A DNA stretch of 64,000 nt from Streptomyces sp. NBC_00377 (GTDB lineage: Bacteria; Actinomycetota; Actinomycetes; Streptomycetales; Streptomycetaceae), in assembly GCF_036075115.1 (NCBI RefSeq), contig NZ_CP107958.1, positions 7,502,001-7,566,000 on the forward strand. Reading direction: 5' to 3'. Under the pieces are notes generated by a model. It did no database searches, was not told where the DNA came from, and saw only the letters and a list, made by a program, of their open reading frames with translations. The position numbers and the translations under genes were made by a program. Below are positions 29,872-37,427 of the stretch, one piece after another. How positions within the stretch are numbered: position 1 is the first letter of the stretch; each line of letters begins with the position of its first letter.

Positions 29872-32025
29872 GTGAGCAGCGAGAACGGGCGGGGGGAAGG
29901 TGGCGCGGCCGGGGAGGGCGCGCCGCCCGAGCAGCTCGCGCTGATCCGGGAGAGCGTGCGGCAGGCCAAGGCGCCCCGGGCCAAGCCCCGCACCTGGCGG
30001 GGGGCCGCGCTGGCCGATGAGCTCCCGGTCGCGCGGGTGCTCGTCGACAAGGGCGTACTGCATCTGGACCGCTACTTCGACTACGCGGTGCCGGCCGAGC
30101 TGGCCGCTGACGCCCAGCCGGGCGTGCGGGTGCGCGTACGGTTCGGAGCCGGTCGCGGGCGGGTGCGCGAAGGGCGCCGCGAGGGCGGCGGACTCATCGA
30201 CGGGTTCCTCGTCGAGCGGCTCGCCGCGTCGGACTACCCGGGGCCGCTCGCCGCGCTCGCCCAGGTGGTGTCGCCCGAGCCGGTGCTGGGCCCGGAGCTG
30301 CTGAATCTGGCGCGGACCGTCGCCGACCGCTACGCGGGAAGCCTCGCCGACGTCCTCCAGCTCGCCGTGCCGCCGCGCAACGCGCGTGCCGAGCAGCGGG
30401 CCTCCGCCGCGCCGCTGCCGCCGCCCGGGGCGCCGGAGCCCGGATCGTGGACACGCTACGAACGCGGGGGCGCGTTCCTGGAGTCGCTGGCGTCCGGGGG
30501 CGCGCCACGGGCCGTGTGGAACGCGCTGCCCGGTCCCGGATGGAGCGGCGAACTGGCGAAGGCCGTCGTCGCCACGCTGGCCTCGGGACGCGGGGCACTG
30601 GTCGTCGTGCCCGACGGACGGGCCGCCGCCCGGGTCGACGCGGCGCTGACGGCGTCACTGGGGGAGGGGCGGCACGCGCTGCTCACCGCGGACGCCGGGC
30701 CCGAGAAGCGGTACCGGGAGTGGCTGGCCGTGCGGCGGGGGTCCGTGCGGGCGGTCGTCGGTACGCGTGCCGCGATGTTCGCGCCGGTCCAGGACCTCGG
30801 TCTGGTGGCGCTCTGGGACGACGGGGACGACAGCCACAGCGAGCAGCACGCCCCGCAGCCCCATGCCCGTGAGGTGCTGCTGCTGCGGGCAGCCCAGGAC
30901 AAGTGCGGTTTCCTGCTCGGGGGCTGGAGCTGCACCGTGGAGGGCGCACAGCTCGTCGAGAGCGGGTGGGCGCGGCCGCTGATCGCCCCGAGGGAGCAGG
31001 TGCGGCGCAGCGCTCCGCTCGTGCGCACCGTGGGCGACCAGGACCTCGCACGCGACGAGGCCGCCCGGGCCGCCCGGCTGCCCACCCTCGCCTGGCAGTC
31101 GGTCCGGGAGGGGCTGCGGCACGGGCCGGTCCTCGTCCAGGTGCCCCGGCGGGGATATGTGCCGCGGATGGCGTGTGCGCAGTGCCGGGCCGCCGCCCGG
31201 TGCCGGCACTGCTCCGGGCCGCTGGAGGCCCGGGACGAGGGCGCGTTGTGGTGCGGGTGGTGCGGGCGGGAGGAGAGCGCCTGGCACTGCCCGGAGTGCG
31301 GTTCGTTCCGGTTGCGGGCACAGGTCGTGGGGGCGCGGCGGACCGCCGAGGAACTGGGGCGGGCGTTTCCCGCCGTCCCGGTGCGGACGTCGGGGCGGGA
31401 GCAGGTGCTGGACACCGTGCCGGGGGCGCCCGCGCTCGTGGTGTCCACGCCCGGGGCCGAGCCGGTCGCCGAGGGCGGGTACGCGGCCGCTCTGCTGCTG
31501 GACGGCTGGGCCATGCTCGGGCGGCCCGACCTGAGGGCGGGCGAGGACGCGCTGCGCCGCTGGATCGCGGCCGCCGCGCTGGTGCGGCCGTCGGAGGAGG
31601 GGGGGACCGTGGTCGTCGTCGCCGAACCGACCCTGCGGCCCGTGCAGGCGCTGGTGCGCTGGGATCCCGTGGGGCACGCGGTGCGCGAGCTCGCCGAGCG
31701 GGCCGAACTGGGCTTCCCGCCGGTGTCGCGGATGGCGGCGGTCTCGGGGACGGCCCAGGCCCTCGCCGCGTTCCTGGACGCCGTCGAACTGCCCCGGGAG
31801 GCGGAGCTGCTGGGGCCGGTTCCGCTGCCGGCCGCGACCCCGGGAAGCCCCCGGCGGCCGGGTGCTCCGCCGCCGGGGGAGGAGTGGGAGCGGGCGTTGA
31901 TCCGGGTGCCGCCCGGGAGGGGCGCCGCGCTGGCGGCCGCCCTGAAGTCGGCACAGGCGGCCCGGATGGCCCGGGGCGGGGAAGAGGCCGTGCGGGTGCG
32001 GATCGATCCACCGGACATCGGGTGA
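29872..32025 (+). CDS. priA: PriA-like primosomal protein N' lacking helicase motifs
   Basis: Replication-restart protein homologue, 717 residues from a GTG start (MSSENGRGEGG). It keeps the N-terminal 3'-DNA-binding region (ARVLVDKGVLHLDRYFDYAV) and the eight-cysteine zinc module (CAQC, CRHC, CGWC, CPEC between about residues 430 and 480). The ATPase core is eroded: the usual GxTGSGKT is ALPGPGWSGE, and the DEEH box is WDDGDDSHSE. The same loss is known for mycobacterial PriA, so it probably recognises forks or loads other proteins rather than unwinding DNA. Confidence 0.92.
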   Translation: MSSENGRGEGGAAGEGAPPEQLALIRESVRQAKAPRAKPRTWRGAALADELPVARVLVDKGVLHLDRYFDYAVPAELAADAQPGVRVRVRFGAGRGRVREGRREGGGLIDGFLVERLAASDYPGPLAALAQVVSPEPVLGPELLNLARTVADRYAGSLADVLQLAVPPRNARAEQRASAAPLPPPGAPEPGSWTRYERGGAFLESLASGGAPRAVWNALPGPGWSGELAKAVVATLASGRGALVVVPDGRAAARVDAALTASLGEGRHALLTADAGPEKRYREWLAVRRGSVRAVVGTRAAMFAPVQDLGLVALWDDGDDSHSEQHAPQPHAREVLLLRAAQDKCGFLLGGWSCTVEGAQLVESGWARPLIAPREQVRRSAPLVRTVGDQDLARDEAARAARLPTLAWQSVREGLRHGPVLVQVPRRGYVPRMACAQCRAAARCRHCSGPLEARDEGALWCGWCGREESAWHCPECGSFRLRAQVVGARRTAEELGRAFPAVPVRTSGREQVLDTVPGAPALVVSTPGAEPVAEGGYAAALLLDGWAMLGRPDLRAGEDALRRWIAAAALVRPSEEGGTVVVVAEPTLRPVQALVRWDPVGHAVRELAERAELGFPPVSRMAAVSGTAQALAAFLDAVELPREAELLGPVPLPAATPGSPRRPGAPPPGEEWERALIRVPPGRGAALAAALKSAQAARMARGGEEAVRVRIDPPDIG

Positions 32026-32509
32026 GGGGCGGACGGGAGCCTGCGGTGGCGGAGCATGGAAGGCCGGTGGTGGCTGTGTGCGGGAGGCCGGTGGCCGTGG
32101 TTCCAGGGACACCTGTGGTGGGCGTCGCGGGGCTGTAGGTGGTCCCGGTGGCCGGGGTGGCGGGCGTCGGTGAGCGGGGGTGTTCGGGGGAGGTGGGCGT
32201 CGGGTGCTGCGGGGGCGGGGTTTGCTTCGCCCGGCGCGCTGGGCGCGGTCGGCGGGTGTGGCGCCCTGTGGTGGGCGTCGCGGGGCTGTAGGTGGTCCCG
32301 GTGGCCGGGGTGGCGGGCGTCGGTGAGCGGGGGTGTTCGGGGGGAGGTGGGCGTCGGGTGCTGCGGGGGTGGGGTTTGCTTCGCCCGGCGCGCTGGGCGC
32401 GGGTGTGGCGGGGTGCGGGGGCGCCGGTCATGCGGCTGCCCTCTCGGGCGGGTGGGCCGAGAGGGCAGGACGGGGTGGGGAGGTGCTCGGTGTCGTGGGG
32501 TGCGGTGCG
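32026..32509. other. gene-free interval dominated by a tandem duplication
   Basis: No credible gene on either strand. It contains the two-copy ~150-bp duplication described separately and separates priA (+) from the convergent HTH gene (-), so it should also hold their terminators. No simple strong hairpin was found. Confidence 0.6.
32112..32410. repeat. tandem duplication of a ~150-bp intergenic unit
   Basis: Copy 1 (32112-32262) and copy 2 (32265-32410) are almost identical with a 153-base offset. Copy 2 has one extra G and lacks six bases near its end, plus one C/T change in the middle. Both start CCTGTGGTGGGCGTCGCGGG and contain GGTTTGCTTCGCCCGGCGCG. High identity implies a recent event. 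Confidence 0.9.
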
Positions 32510-33091
32510 TCAGCCGGTGCGCGGGCCGGGGACGGGGAAGGCGGTCGGCCGTGCCTCGTCGCGCAGGGACGGGCTGCCCGCCGTCGGCTGGGTCGGCATC
32601 GAACGGGCGGCCGGAACCGTGGGAACCGTCGGGATGCCGGTGCTCACGCCGACCGCGCGGGCGGCGGTGGGTTCGGCCGGCCGCTCGGCCTCGGCGGTAG
32701 CGGTGACGGTCGCGGTGGACGTGGACGCGGCAGACTGGGCGGCGGCGCGACGGGCGCCGTAGCGACGGTGCACGGCCTGCTTGGTGACGCCGAGAGCGGA
32801 GCCCACCGCGTCCCACGAGAAGCCGAGCGAACGGTCGAAGTCCACCGCCGCGGTGACGAGGGTCTCGACGCTGTCCCGCAGCTCCTGGGCGAGTCGGACG
32901 GTGGGAGCGGGGGCGCGTCCGTAGACGACGAAGCCCGTGGAGGGGCCGGAGCGGCGGGGGCGGTAGACGTTGCCCAGCTGGGCGGTGAGGGTGCGCAGTG
33001 CGTCCACCTGCCGGCGGACGCGCTCGATGTCCCGCACCAGCAAGTGCAGGCTGGCCCGGGCCTGGGCGTCGTGGGTTGCATGGTCGGCCAT
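32510..33091 (-). CDS. small helix-turn-helix protein of unknown function
   Basis: Product of 193 residues from the ATG at 33091, seven bases after GAGAGG; a TTG two codons upstream is an alternative. The N-terminus is helical and Arg-rich (LLVRDIERVRRQVDALRTLT). A helix-turn-helix lies at about residues 92-112 (SWDAVGSALGVTKQAVHRRY), followed by a low-complexity Ala/Thr/Pro tail. It appears in Streptomyces between priA and fmt. It is probably DNA-binding. An inverted repeat lies 35 bases upstream of its start and may be its own operator. Confidence 0.7.
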   Translation of the reverse strand: MADHATHDAQARASLHLLVRDIERVRRQVDALRTLTAQLGNVYRPRRSGPSTGFVVYGRAPAPTVRLAQELRDSVETLVTAAVDFDRSLGFSWDAVGSALGVTKQAVHRRYGARRAAAQSAASTSTATVTATAEAERPAEPTAARAVGVSTGIPTVPTVPAARSMPTQPTAGSPSLRDEARPTAFPVPGPRTG

Positions 33092-33125
33092 GAACAAGCC
33101 TCTCGAACCGGCGATGAAGTAGGTG

Positions 33126-33146
33126 TGGTCAACTCTTTCTTGACCA
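33126..33146 (-). promoter_or_regulatory. inverted repeat upstream of the HTH gene
   Basis: TGGTCAA-N7-TTGACCA, a perfect 7-bp dyad overlapping a TTGACC hexamer in the divergent HTH/fmt spacer. Autoregulation by the neighbouring HTH protein is inferred. Confidence 0.45.
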
Positions 33147-33314
33147 ACGCGGGTTCGCTCCGCTGGTCACGGTGTGGGGGCGTATGGGTATGTGCGTACG
33201 CCCCCCGGCGGTGGGGGTGCGCGGCCGCCGTACGGTATCGGCGGCCCTTGTGCCCGTCGTCCTAAACTTGTGCGTTGCCCGTCGTCCGTCCCGCCCGAGA
33301 GGCCCCGCCCACTC

Positions 33315-34247
33315 ATGAAGCTCGTCTTCGCCGGTACCCCCGAGGTCGCCGTTCCCGCTCTGGACGCTCTGATCGCCTCAGGGCGCCACGAGGTGGCCGC
33401 CGTCGTCACGCGGCCGGACGCGCCGGCCGGGCGGGGCCGCAGGCTGGTCGCCTCGCCCGTCGCTCAGCGCGCCGAGGAGGCGGGCATCGAGGTGCTGAGG
33501 CCCGCCAAGCCCCGGGACCCGGAGTTCCTCGAGCGGTTGCGGGAGATCGCGCCCGACTGCTGCCCCGTCGTGGCCTACGGGGCGCTGCTGCCCCGGGTGG
33601 CGCTGGACGTCCCGGCCCGTGGCTGGGTCAACCTGCACTTCTCGCTGCTGCCCGCCTGGCGCGGGGCGGCTCCCGTGCAGCACTCGATCATGGCGGGGGA
33701 CGAGATCACCGGCGCGTCCACCTTCCTCATCGAGGAGGGGCTCGACTCGGGGCCTGTCTACGGGACGGTCACCGAGGAGATCCGGCCCACCGACACCAGT
33801 GGTGACCTGCTCACCCGGCTGGCCTTCGCCGGCAGCGGGCTGCTCGCGGCGACCATGGACGGGATCGAGGACGGCACTCTCCAGGCCGTGCCGCAGCCGG
33901 GCGAGGGGGTCACCCTCGCGCCGAAGATCACCGTCGAGGACGCCCGGATCGACTGGGCGACCCCCGCCCTGCGGGTCGACCGCGTCGTGCGCGGCTGCAC
34001 CCCCGCCCCCGGCGCCTGGACCGCTTTCCGCGGGGAGCGGCTCAAGCTGATCCAGGTCCGGCCGGTTCCCGAGCGGACCGATCTCGCGCCGGGCGCGCTG
34101 CTCGTCGGCAAGAACAGCGTGCACGTCGGCACCGGCTCGTACGCGGTCGAACTGCTGTGGGTGCAGGCGCAGGGCAAGAAGCCGATGCGGGCCGCGGACT
34201 GGGCGCGGGGCGTGCGCATCGGGGACGGCGAGAGGGTCGGGGCGTAA
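33315..34247 (+). CDS. fmt: methionyl-tRNA formyltransferase
   Basis: Formylates initiator Met-tRNA. The product has 310 residues: LVFAGTPEVAVPALDALIA at the N-terminus, VAYGALLPRVALDVP, and the catalytic segment NLHFSLLPAWRGAAPVQHSI with the downstream DSG aspartate. C-terminal OB-like domain with KNSVHVGTGSYAVELLWVQ. The ATG at 33315 fits the family start; the frame extends upstream without similarity. Confidence 0.96.
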   Translation: MKLVFAGTPEVAVPALDALIASGRHEVAAVVTRPDAPAGRGRRLVASPVAQRAEEAGIEVLRPAKPRDPEFLERLREIAPDCCPVVAYGALLPRVALDVPARGWVNLHFSLLPAWRGAAPVQHSIMAGDEITGASTFLIEEGLDSGPVYGTVTEEIRPTDTSGDLLTRLAFAGSGLLAATMDGIEDGTLQAVPQPGEGVTLAPKITVEDARIDWATPALRVDRVVRGCTPAPGAWTAFRGERLKLIQVRPVPERTDLAPGALLVGKNSVHVGTGSYAVELLWVQAQGKKPMRAADWARGVRIGDGERVGA

Positions 34248-34373
34248 CGCTCCTGCACAGGCCCCCGCACGGCCGGCGAGGCGATCCGTCCTGCCGTCCC
34301 GTGATCCCCGCCCGGCGTGCCCTCCGACGTACCCTGAGCGCATCTTCCCTCCTGCAATCCGGAGCACCTTTTC

Positions 34374-35801
34374 GTGAGCGACCAGCCCCACCGATCCCGC
34401 AAGCCGGGCAAGCCCTACCGGCGGCCCCAGAAGGACCCCGTCCGCCTCCTCGCCTTCGAGGCGCTGCGAGCCGTGGACGAGCGGGACGCGTACGCCAACC
34501 TCGTGCTGCCGCCGCTGCTGCGCAAGGCACGCGAGAAGGAGGGACCCGACAAGTTCGACGGACGGGACGCGGCCCTCGCCACCGAGCTCGTCTACGGCAC
34601 ACTGCGCCGGCAGGGGACGTACGACGCCGTCATCTCCGCGTGTGTCGACCGGCCGCTGCGTGAGGTCGATCCGCCGGTTCTCGACGTGCTGAGCCTCGGC
34701 GCGCACCAGCTGCTCGGGACGCGCATCCCGACCCACGCGGCCGTGTCCGCCACGGTCGATCTGGCCCGGGTCGTGCTGGGCGACGGGCGGGCCAAGTTCG
34801 TCAACGCGGTCCTGCGCAAGGTCGCGGCGCACGACCTCGACGAATGGATCGACAAGGTCGCCCCGCCCTACGACGACGATCCCGAGGACCATCTCGCCGT
34901 GGTGCACTCGCATCCGCGCTGGGTCGTCTCCGCGCTGTGGGACTCCCTCGGCGGCGGGCGGGCGGGTATCGAGGACCTGCTGGCGGCGGACAACGAGCGA
35001 CCCGAGGTGACGCTCGTGGCCCGGCCCGGCCGGGCCACCACCGAGGAACTGCTCCGCGAGGAGGCGGCGGTCGCCGGGCGCTGGTCGCCCTACGCGGTGC
35101 GGCTCACCGAGGGGGGTGAGCCGGGGGCCATCGACGCCGTCCGGGACGGGCGTGCGGGTGTGCAGGACGAGGGCAGCCAGCTCGTGGCGCTCGCGCTGGC
35201 CAACGCGCCGCTGGACGGGTCCGACGCGTTGTGGCTCGACGGGTGCGCCGGACCCGGTGGCAAGGCCGCGCTGCTCGCCGCGCTCGCCGCCGGGCGGGGG
35301 GCCGCGCTGCTCGCCTCCGAGAAGCAGCCGCACCGCGCGGGGCTGGTCGCCAAGGCGCTGGCCGGCAACCCCGGGCCCTACCAGGTCATCGCCGCCGACG
35401 GGACGCGGCCGCCGTGGCGGCCCGGCTCGTTCGACCGGGTGCTGATGGACGTGCCGTGCACGGGGCTCGGCGCCCTGCGGCGCAGGCCCGAGGCGCGCTG
35501 GCGGCGCCGTCCGGAGGATCTCGACGGGTTCGGCCCGCTCCAGCGCGGGCTGCTGCGCAGCGCGCTGGAGTCCGTGCGGGTCGGGGGCGTCGTCGGGTAC
35601 GCCACCTGCTCGCCGCATCTCGCCGAGACCCGGGCCGTCGTCTCCGACGTCCTCAAGCAGTACCCGCAGGCCGAGCTGATCGACGCGCGGCCCCTGCTGC
35701 CGGACGTACCGGAGCTGGGCGACGGGCCCGACGTCCAGCTGTGGCCGCATCTGCACGGGACCGACGCCATGTACCTGGCGCTGATCAGGAAGACCGGCTG
35801 A
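34374..35801 (+). CDS. rsmB: 16S rRNA (cytosine-967-C5)-methyltransferase RsmB/Sun
   Basis: Product of 475 residues: N-terminal NusB-like RNA-binding domain (PVRLLAFEALRAVDERDAYAN) and C-terminal SAM methyltransferase. SAM motif LDGCAGPGGKAALLA, motif IV DVPCTGLGALRRRPEARWRR with Cys362, and motif VI YATCSPHLAET with Cys412, the predicted nucleophile. Both catalytic cysteines of the m5C family are intact. GTG start. It follows fmt as in many bacteria and converges on argG. Confidence 0.95.
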   Translation: MSDQPHRSRKPGKPYRRPQKDPVRLLAFEALRAVDERDAYANLVLPPLLRKAREKEGPDKFDGRDAALATELVYGTLRRQGTYDAVISACVDRPLREVDPPVLDVLSLGAHQLLGTRIPTHAAVSATVDLARVVLGDGRAKFVNAVLRKVAAHDLDEWIDKVAPPYDDDPEDHLAVVHSHPRWVVSALWDSLGGGRAGIEDLLAADNERPEVTLVARPGRATTEELLREEAAVAGRWSPYAVRLTEGGEPGAIDAVRDGRAGVQDEGSQLVALALANAPLDGSDALWLDGCAGPGGKAALLAALAAGRGAALLASEKQPHRAGLVAKALAGNPGPYQVIAADGTRPPWRPGSFDRVLMDVPCTGLGALRRRPEARWRRRPEDLDGFGPLQRGLLRSALESVRVGGVVGYATCSPHLAETRAVVSDVLKQYPQAELIDARPLLPDVPELGDGPDVQLWPHLHGTDAMYLALIRKTG

Positions 35802-35860
35802 GACGGGCGCGGGTTCCAGGCCCACCGGCGAGGCACCGGCGAGGTGTGCCGGCGCGGTGC

Positions 35861-35910
35861 GTGAAGGAGGCCGGCCGCACGCCCTGCGGCGTGCGGCCGG
35901 CCTCCTTCAC
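35861..35910. terminator. bidirectional terminator between rsmB and argG
   Basis: A perfect 23-bp inverted repeat (35861-35883 with 35888-35910) around a CTGC loop, 20 bases before the argG stop on the minus strand and 60 bases after rsmB. Confidence 0.9.
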
Positions 35911-35930
35911 GGGTGGGCGCCCTGCCGGGG

Positions 35931-37385
35931 TCAGTCCGTGCCGAACTCCATCGCGGCGCGGTCCAGCAGCTGGTCGTCGTCCGAGACCTCGCCGCGGGAG
36001 GCGATGGCCTCGGCGCCGCCCTCGGGCAGCTCCGTCATGGTGCCGATGAGGCCGGTCGCGGCCGCCTGGGCGGCGCCGATCGAAGGGCTGCCGCCGCCGA
36101 TCAGACCGAGCCCGGCGTACTGCTCCAGCTTGGCGCGCGAGTCGGCGATGTCGAGGTTGCGCATGGTGAGCTGGCCGATCCGGTCCACCGGGCCGAACGC
36201 GGAGTCCTCGGTGCGCTCCATGGACAGCTTGTCCGGGTGGTAGCTGAAGGCCGGGCCCGCGGTGTTCAGGATCGAGTAGTCCTCGCCGCGCCGCAGCCGC
36301 AGCGTCACCTCGCCGGTGACGGCCGCGCCGACCCAGCGCTGGAGCGACTCCCGGATCATCAGCGCCTGCGGGTCCAGCCAGCGGCCCTCGTACATCAGCC
36401 GGCCCAGCCGCCGTCCCTCGTTGTGGTACTGGGCGACGGTGTCCTCGTTGTGGATCGCGTTGACCAGCCGCTCGTATGCCGCGTGCAGCAGGGCCATGCC
36501 GGGCGCCTCGTAGATGCCGCGGCTCTTGGCCTCGATGATGCGGTTCTCGATCTGGTCCGACATGCCCAGGCCGTGGCGGCCGCCGATGGCGTTGGCCTCC
36601 ATCACCAGATCGACGGGGGTGGCGAACTCCTTGCCGTCGATCGTCACCGGGCGGCCCTGGTCGAAGCCGATCGTCACGTCCTCGGTGGCGATCTCGACCG
36701 ACGGGTCCCAGAACCGCACGCCCATGATGGGCTCGACGGTCTCGATGCCGGTGTCCAGGTGCTCCAGGGTCTTGGCCTCGTGGGTGGCGCCCCAGATGTT
36801 GGCGTCGGTGGAGTACGCCTTCTCCGTGCTGTCCCGGTAGGGCAGGTCGTGGGCGACGAGCCACTCCGACATTTCCTTGCGCCCGCCGAGCTCGGTCACG
36901 AAGTCCGCGTCCAGCCAGGGCTTGTAGATCCGCAGGTGCGGGTTGGCCAGCAGGCCGTAGCGGTAGAACCGCTCGATGTCGTTGCCCTTGAAGGTCGAGC
37001 CGTCGCCCCAGATCTGGACGTTGTCCTCGAGCATCGCGCGGACCAGGAGGGTGCCGGTGACGGCACGGCCCAGCGGCGTGGTGTTGAAGTAGGCACGCCC
37101 GCCCGAGCGGATGTGGAACGCCCCGCAGGTGAGTGCGGCCAGGCCCTCTTCGACCAGTGCGGCGCGGCAGTCGACCAGGCGCGCGATCTCCGCGCCGTAG
37201 GTCTTCGCCCGGCCGGGCACCGAGGCGATGTCGGGCTCGTCGTACTGACCGATGTCGGCGGTGTAGGTGCACGGGACGGCGCCCTTGTCGCGCATCCACG
37301 CGACCGCGACCGAGGTGTCGAGCCCGCCGGAGAAGGCGATGCCGACGCGCTCGCCGGCGGGAAGGGAGGTGAGGACCTTGGACAT
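35931..37385 (-). CDS. argG: argininosuccinate synthase (long, E. coli-like type)
   Basis: Joins citrulline and aspartate with ATP in arginine synthesis. The 484-residue length and start MSKVLTSLPAGERVGIAFSG match the long E. coli ArgG type, not the ~400-residue type. P-loop motif AFSGGLDTSVAVAW and the substrate segment YTADIGQYDEPD are intact. The start at 37385 aligns with E. coli ArgG; an in-frame ATG at 37400 would add five residues. No clear ribosome-binding site precedes 37385. An ArgR-type dyad lies just upstream. Confidence 0.93.
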   Translation of the reverse strand: MSKVLTSLPAGERVGIAFSGGLDTSVAVAWMRDKGAVPCTYTADIGQYDEPDIASVPGRAKTYGAEIARLVDCRAALVEEGLAALTCGAFHIRSGGRAYFNTTPLGRAVTGTLLVRAMLEDNVQIWGDGSTFKGNDIERFYRYGLLANPHLRIYKPWLDADFVTELGGRKEMSEWLVAHDLPYRDSTEKAYSTDANIWGATHEAKTLEHLDTGIETVEPIMGVRFWDPSVEIATEDVTIGFDQGRPVTIDGKEFATPVDLVMEANAIGGRHGLGMSDQIENRIIEAKSRGIYEAPGMALLHAAYERLVNAIHNEDTVAQYHNEGRRLGRLMYEGRWLDPQALMIRESLQRWVGAAVTGEVTLRLRRGEDYSILNTAGPAFSYHPDKLSMERTEDSAFGPVDRIGQLTMRNLDIADSRAKLEQYAGLGLIGGGSPSIGAAQAAATGLIGTMTELPEGGAEAIASRGEVSDDDQLLDRAAMEFGTD

Positions 37386-37392
37386 AGGAAGA

Positions 37393-37421
37393 TTATGCAT
37401 GAACTCGCATGGTCATGCAAA
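37393..37421 (-). promoter_or_regulatory. putative ARG box (ArgR operator) of argG
   Basis: Perfect dyad TGCATGA-N10-TCATGCA (37396-37419) in an AT-rich pocket directly upstream of argG, with an extra GCATGG in the spacer. TGCAT/ATGCA half-sites resemble streptomycete ARG boxes. ArgR itself is not in the window. Confidence 0.6.
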
Positions 37422-37427
37422 GGGCTT

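Noticed and set aside
30456..32816. Long Arg/Pro-rich minus-strand frame opposite priA and the duplicated spacer
   Set aside because: Composition is typical of antisense of GC-rich repeats, with no domain and no ribosome-binding site.
36000..37385. ArgG as the usual ~400-residue type with an extension
   Set aside because: Start, length and N-terminal sequence align with the long E. coli-type enzyme, so the size is normal for that branch rather than an artefact.
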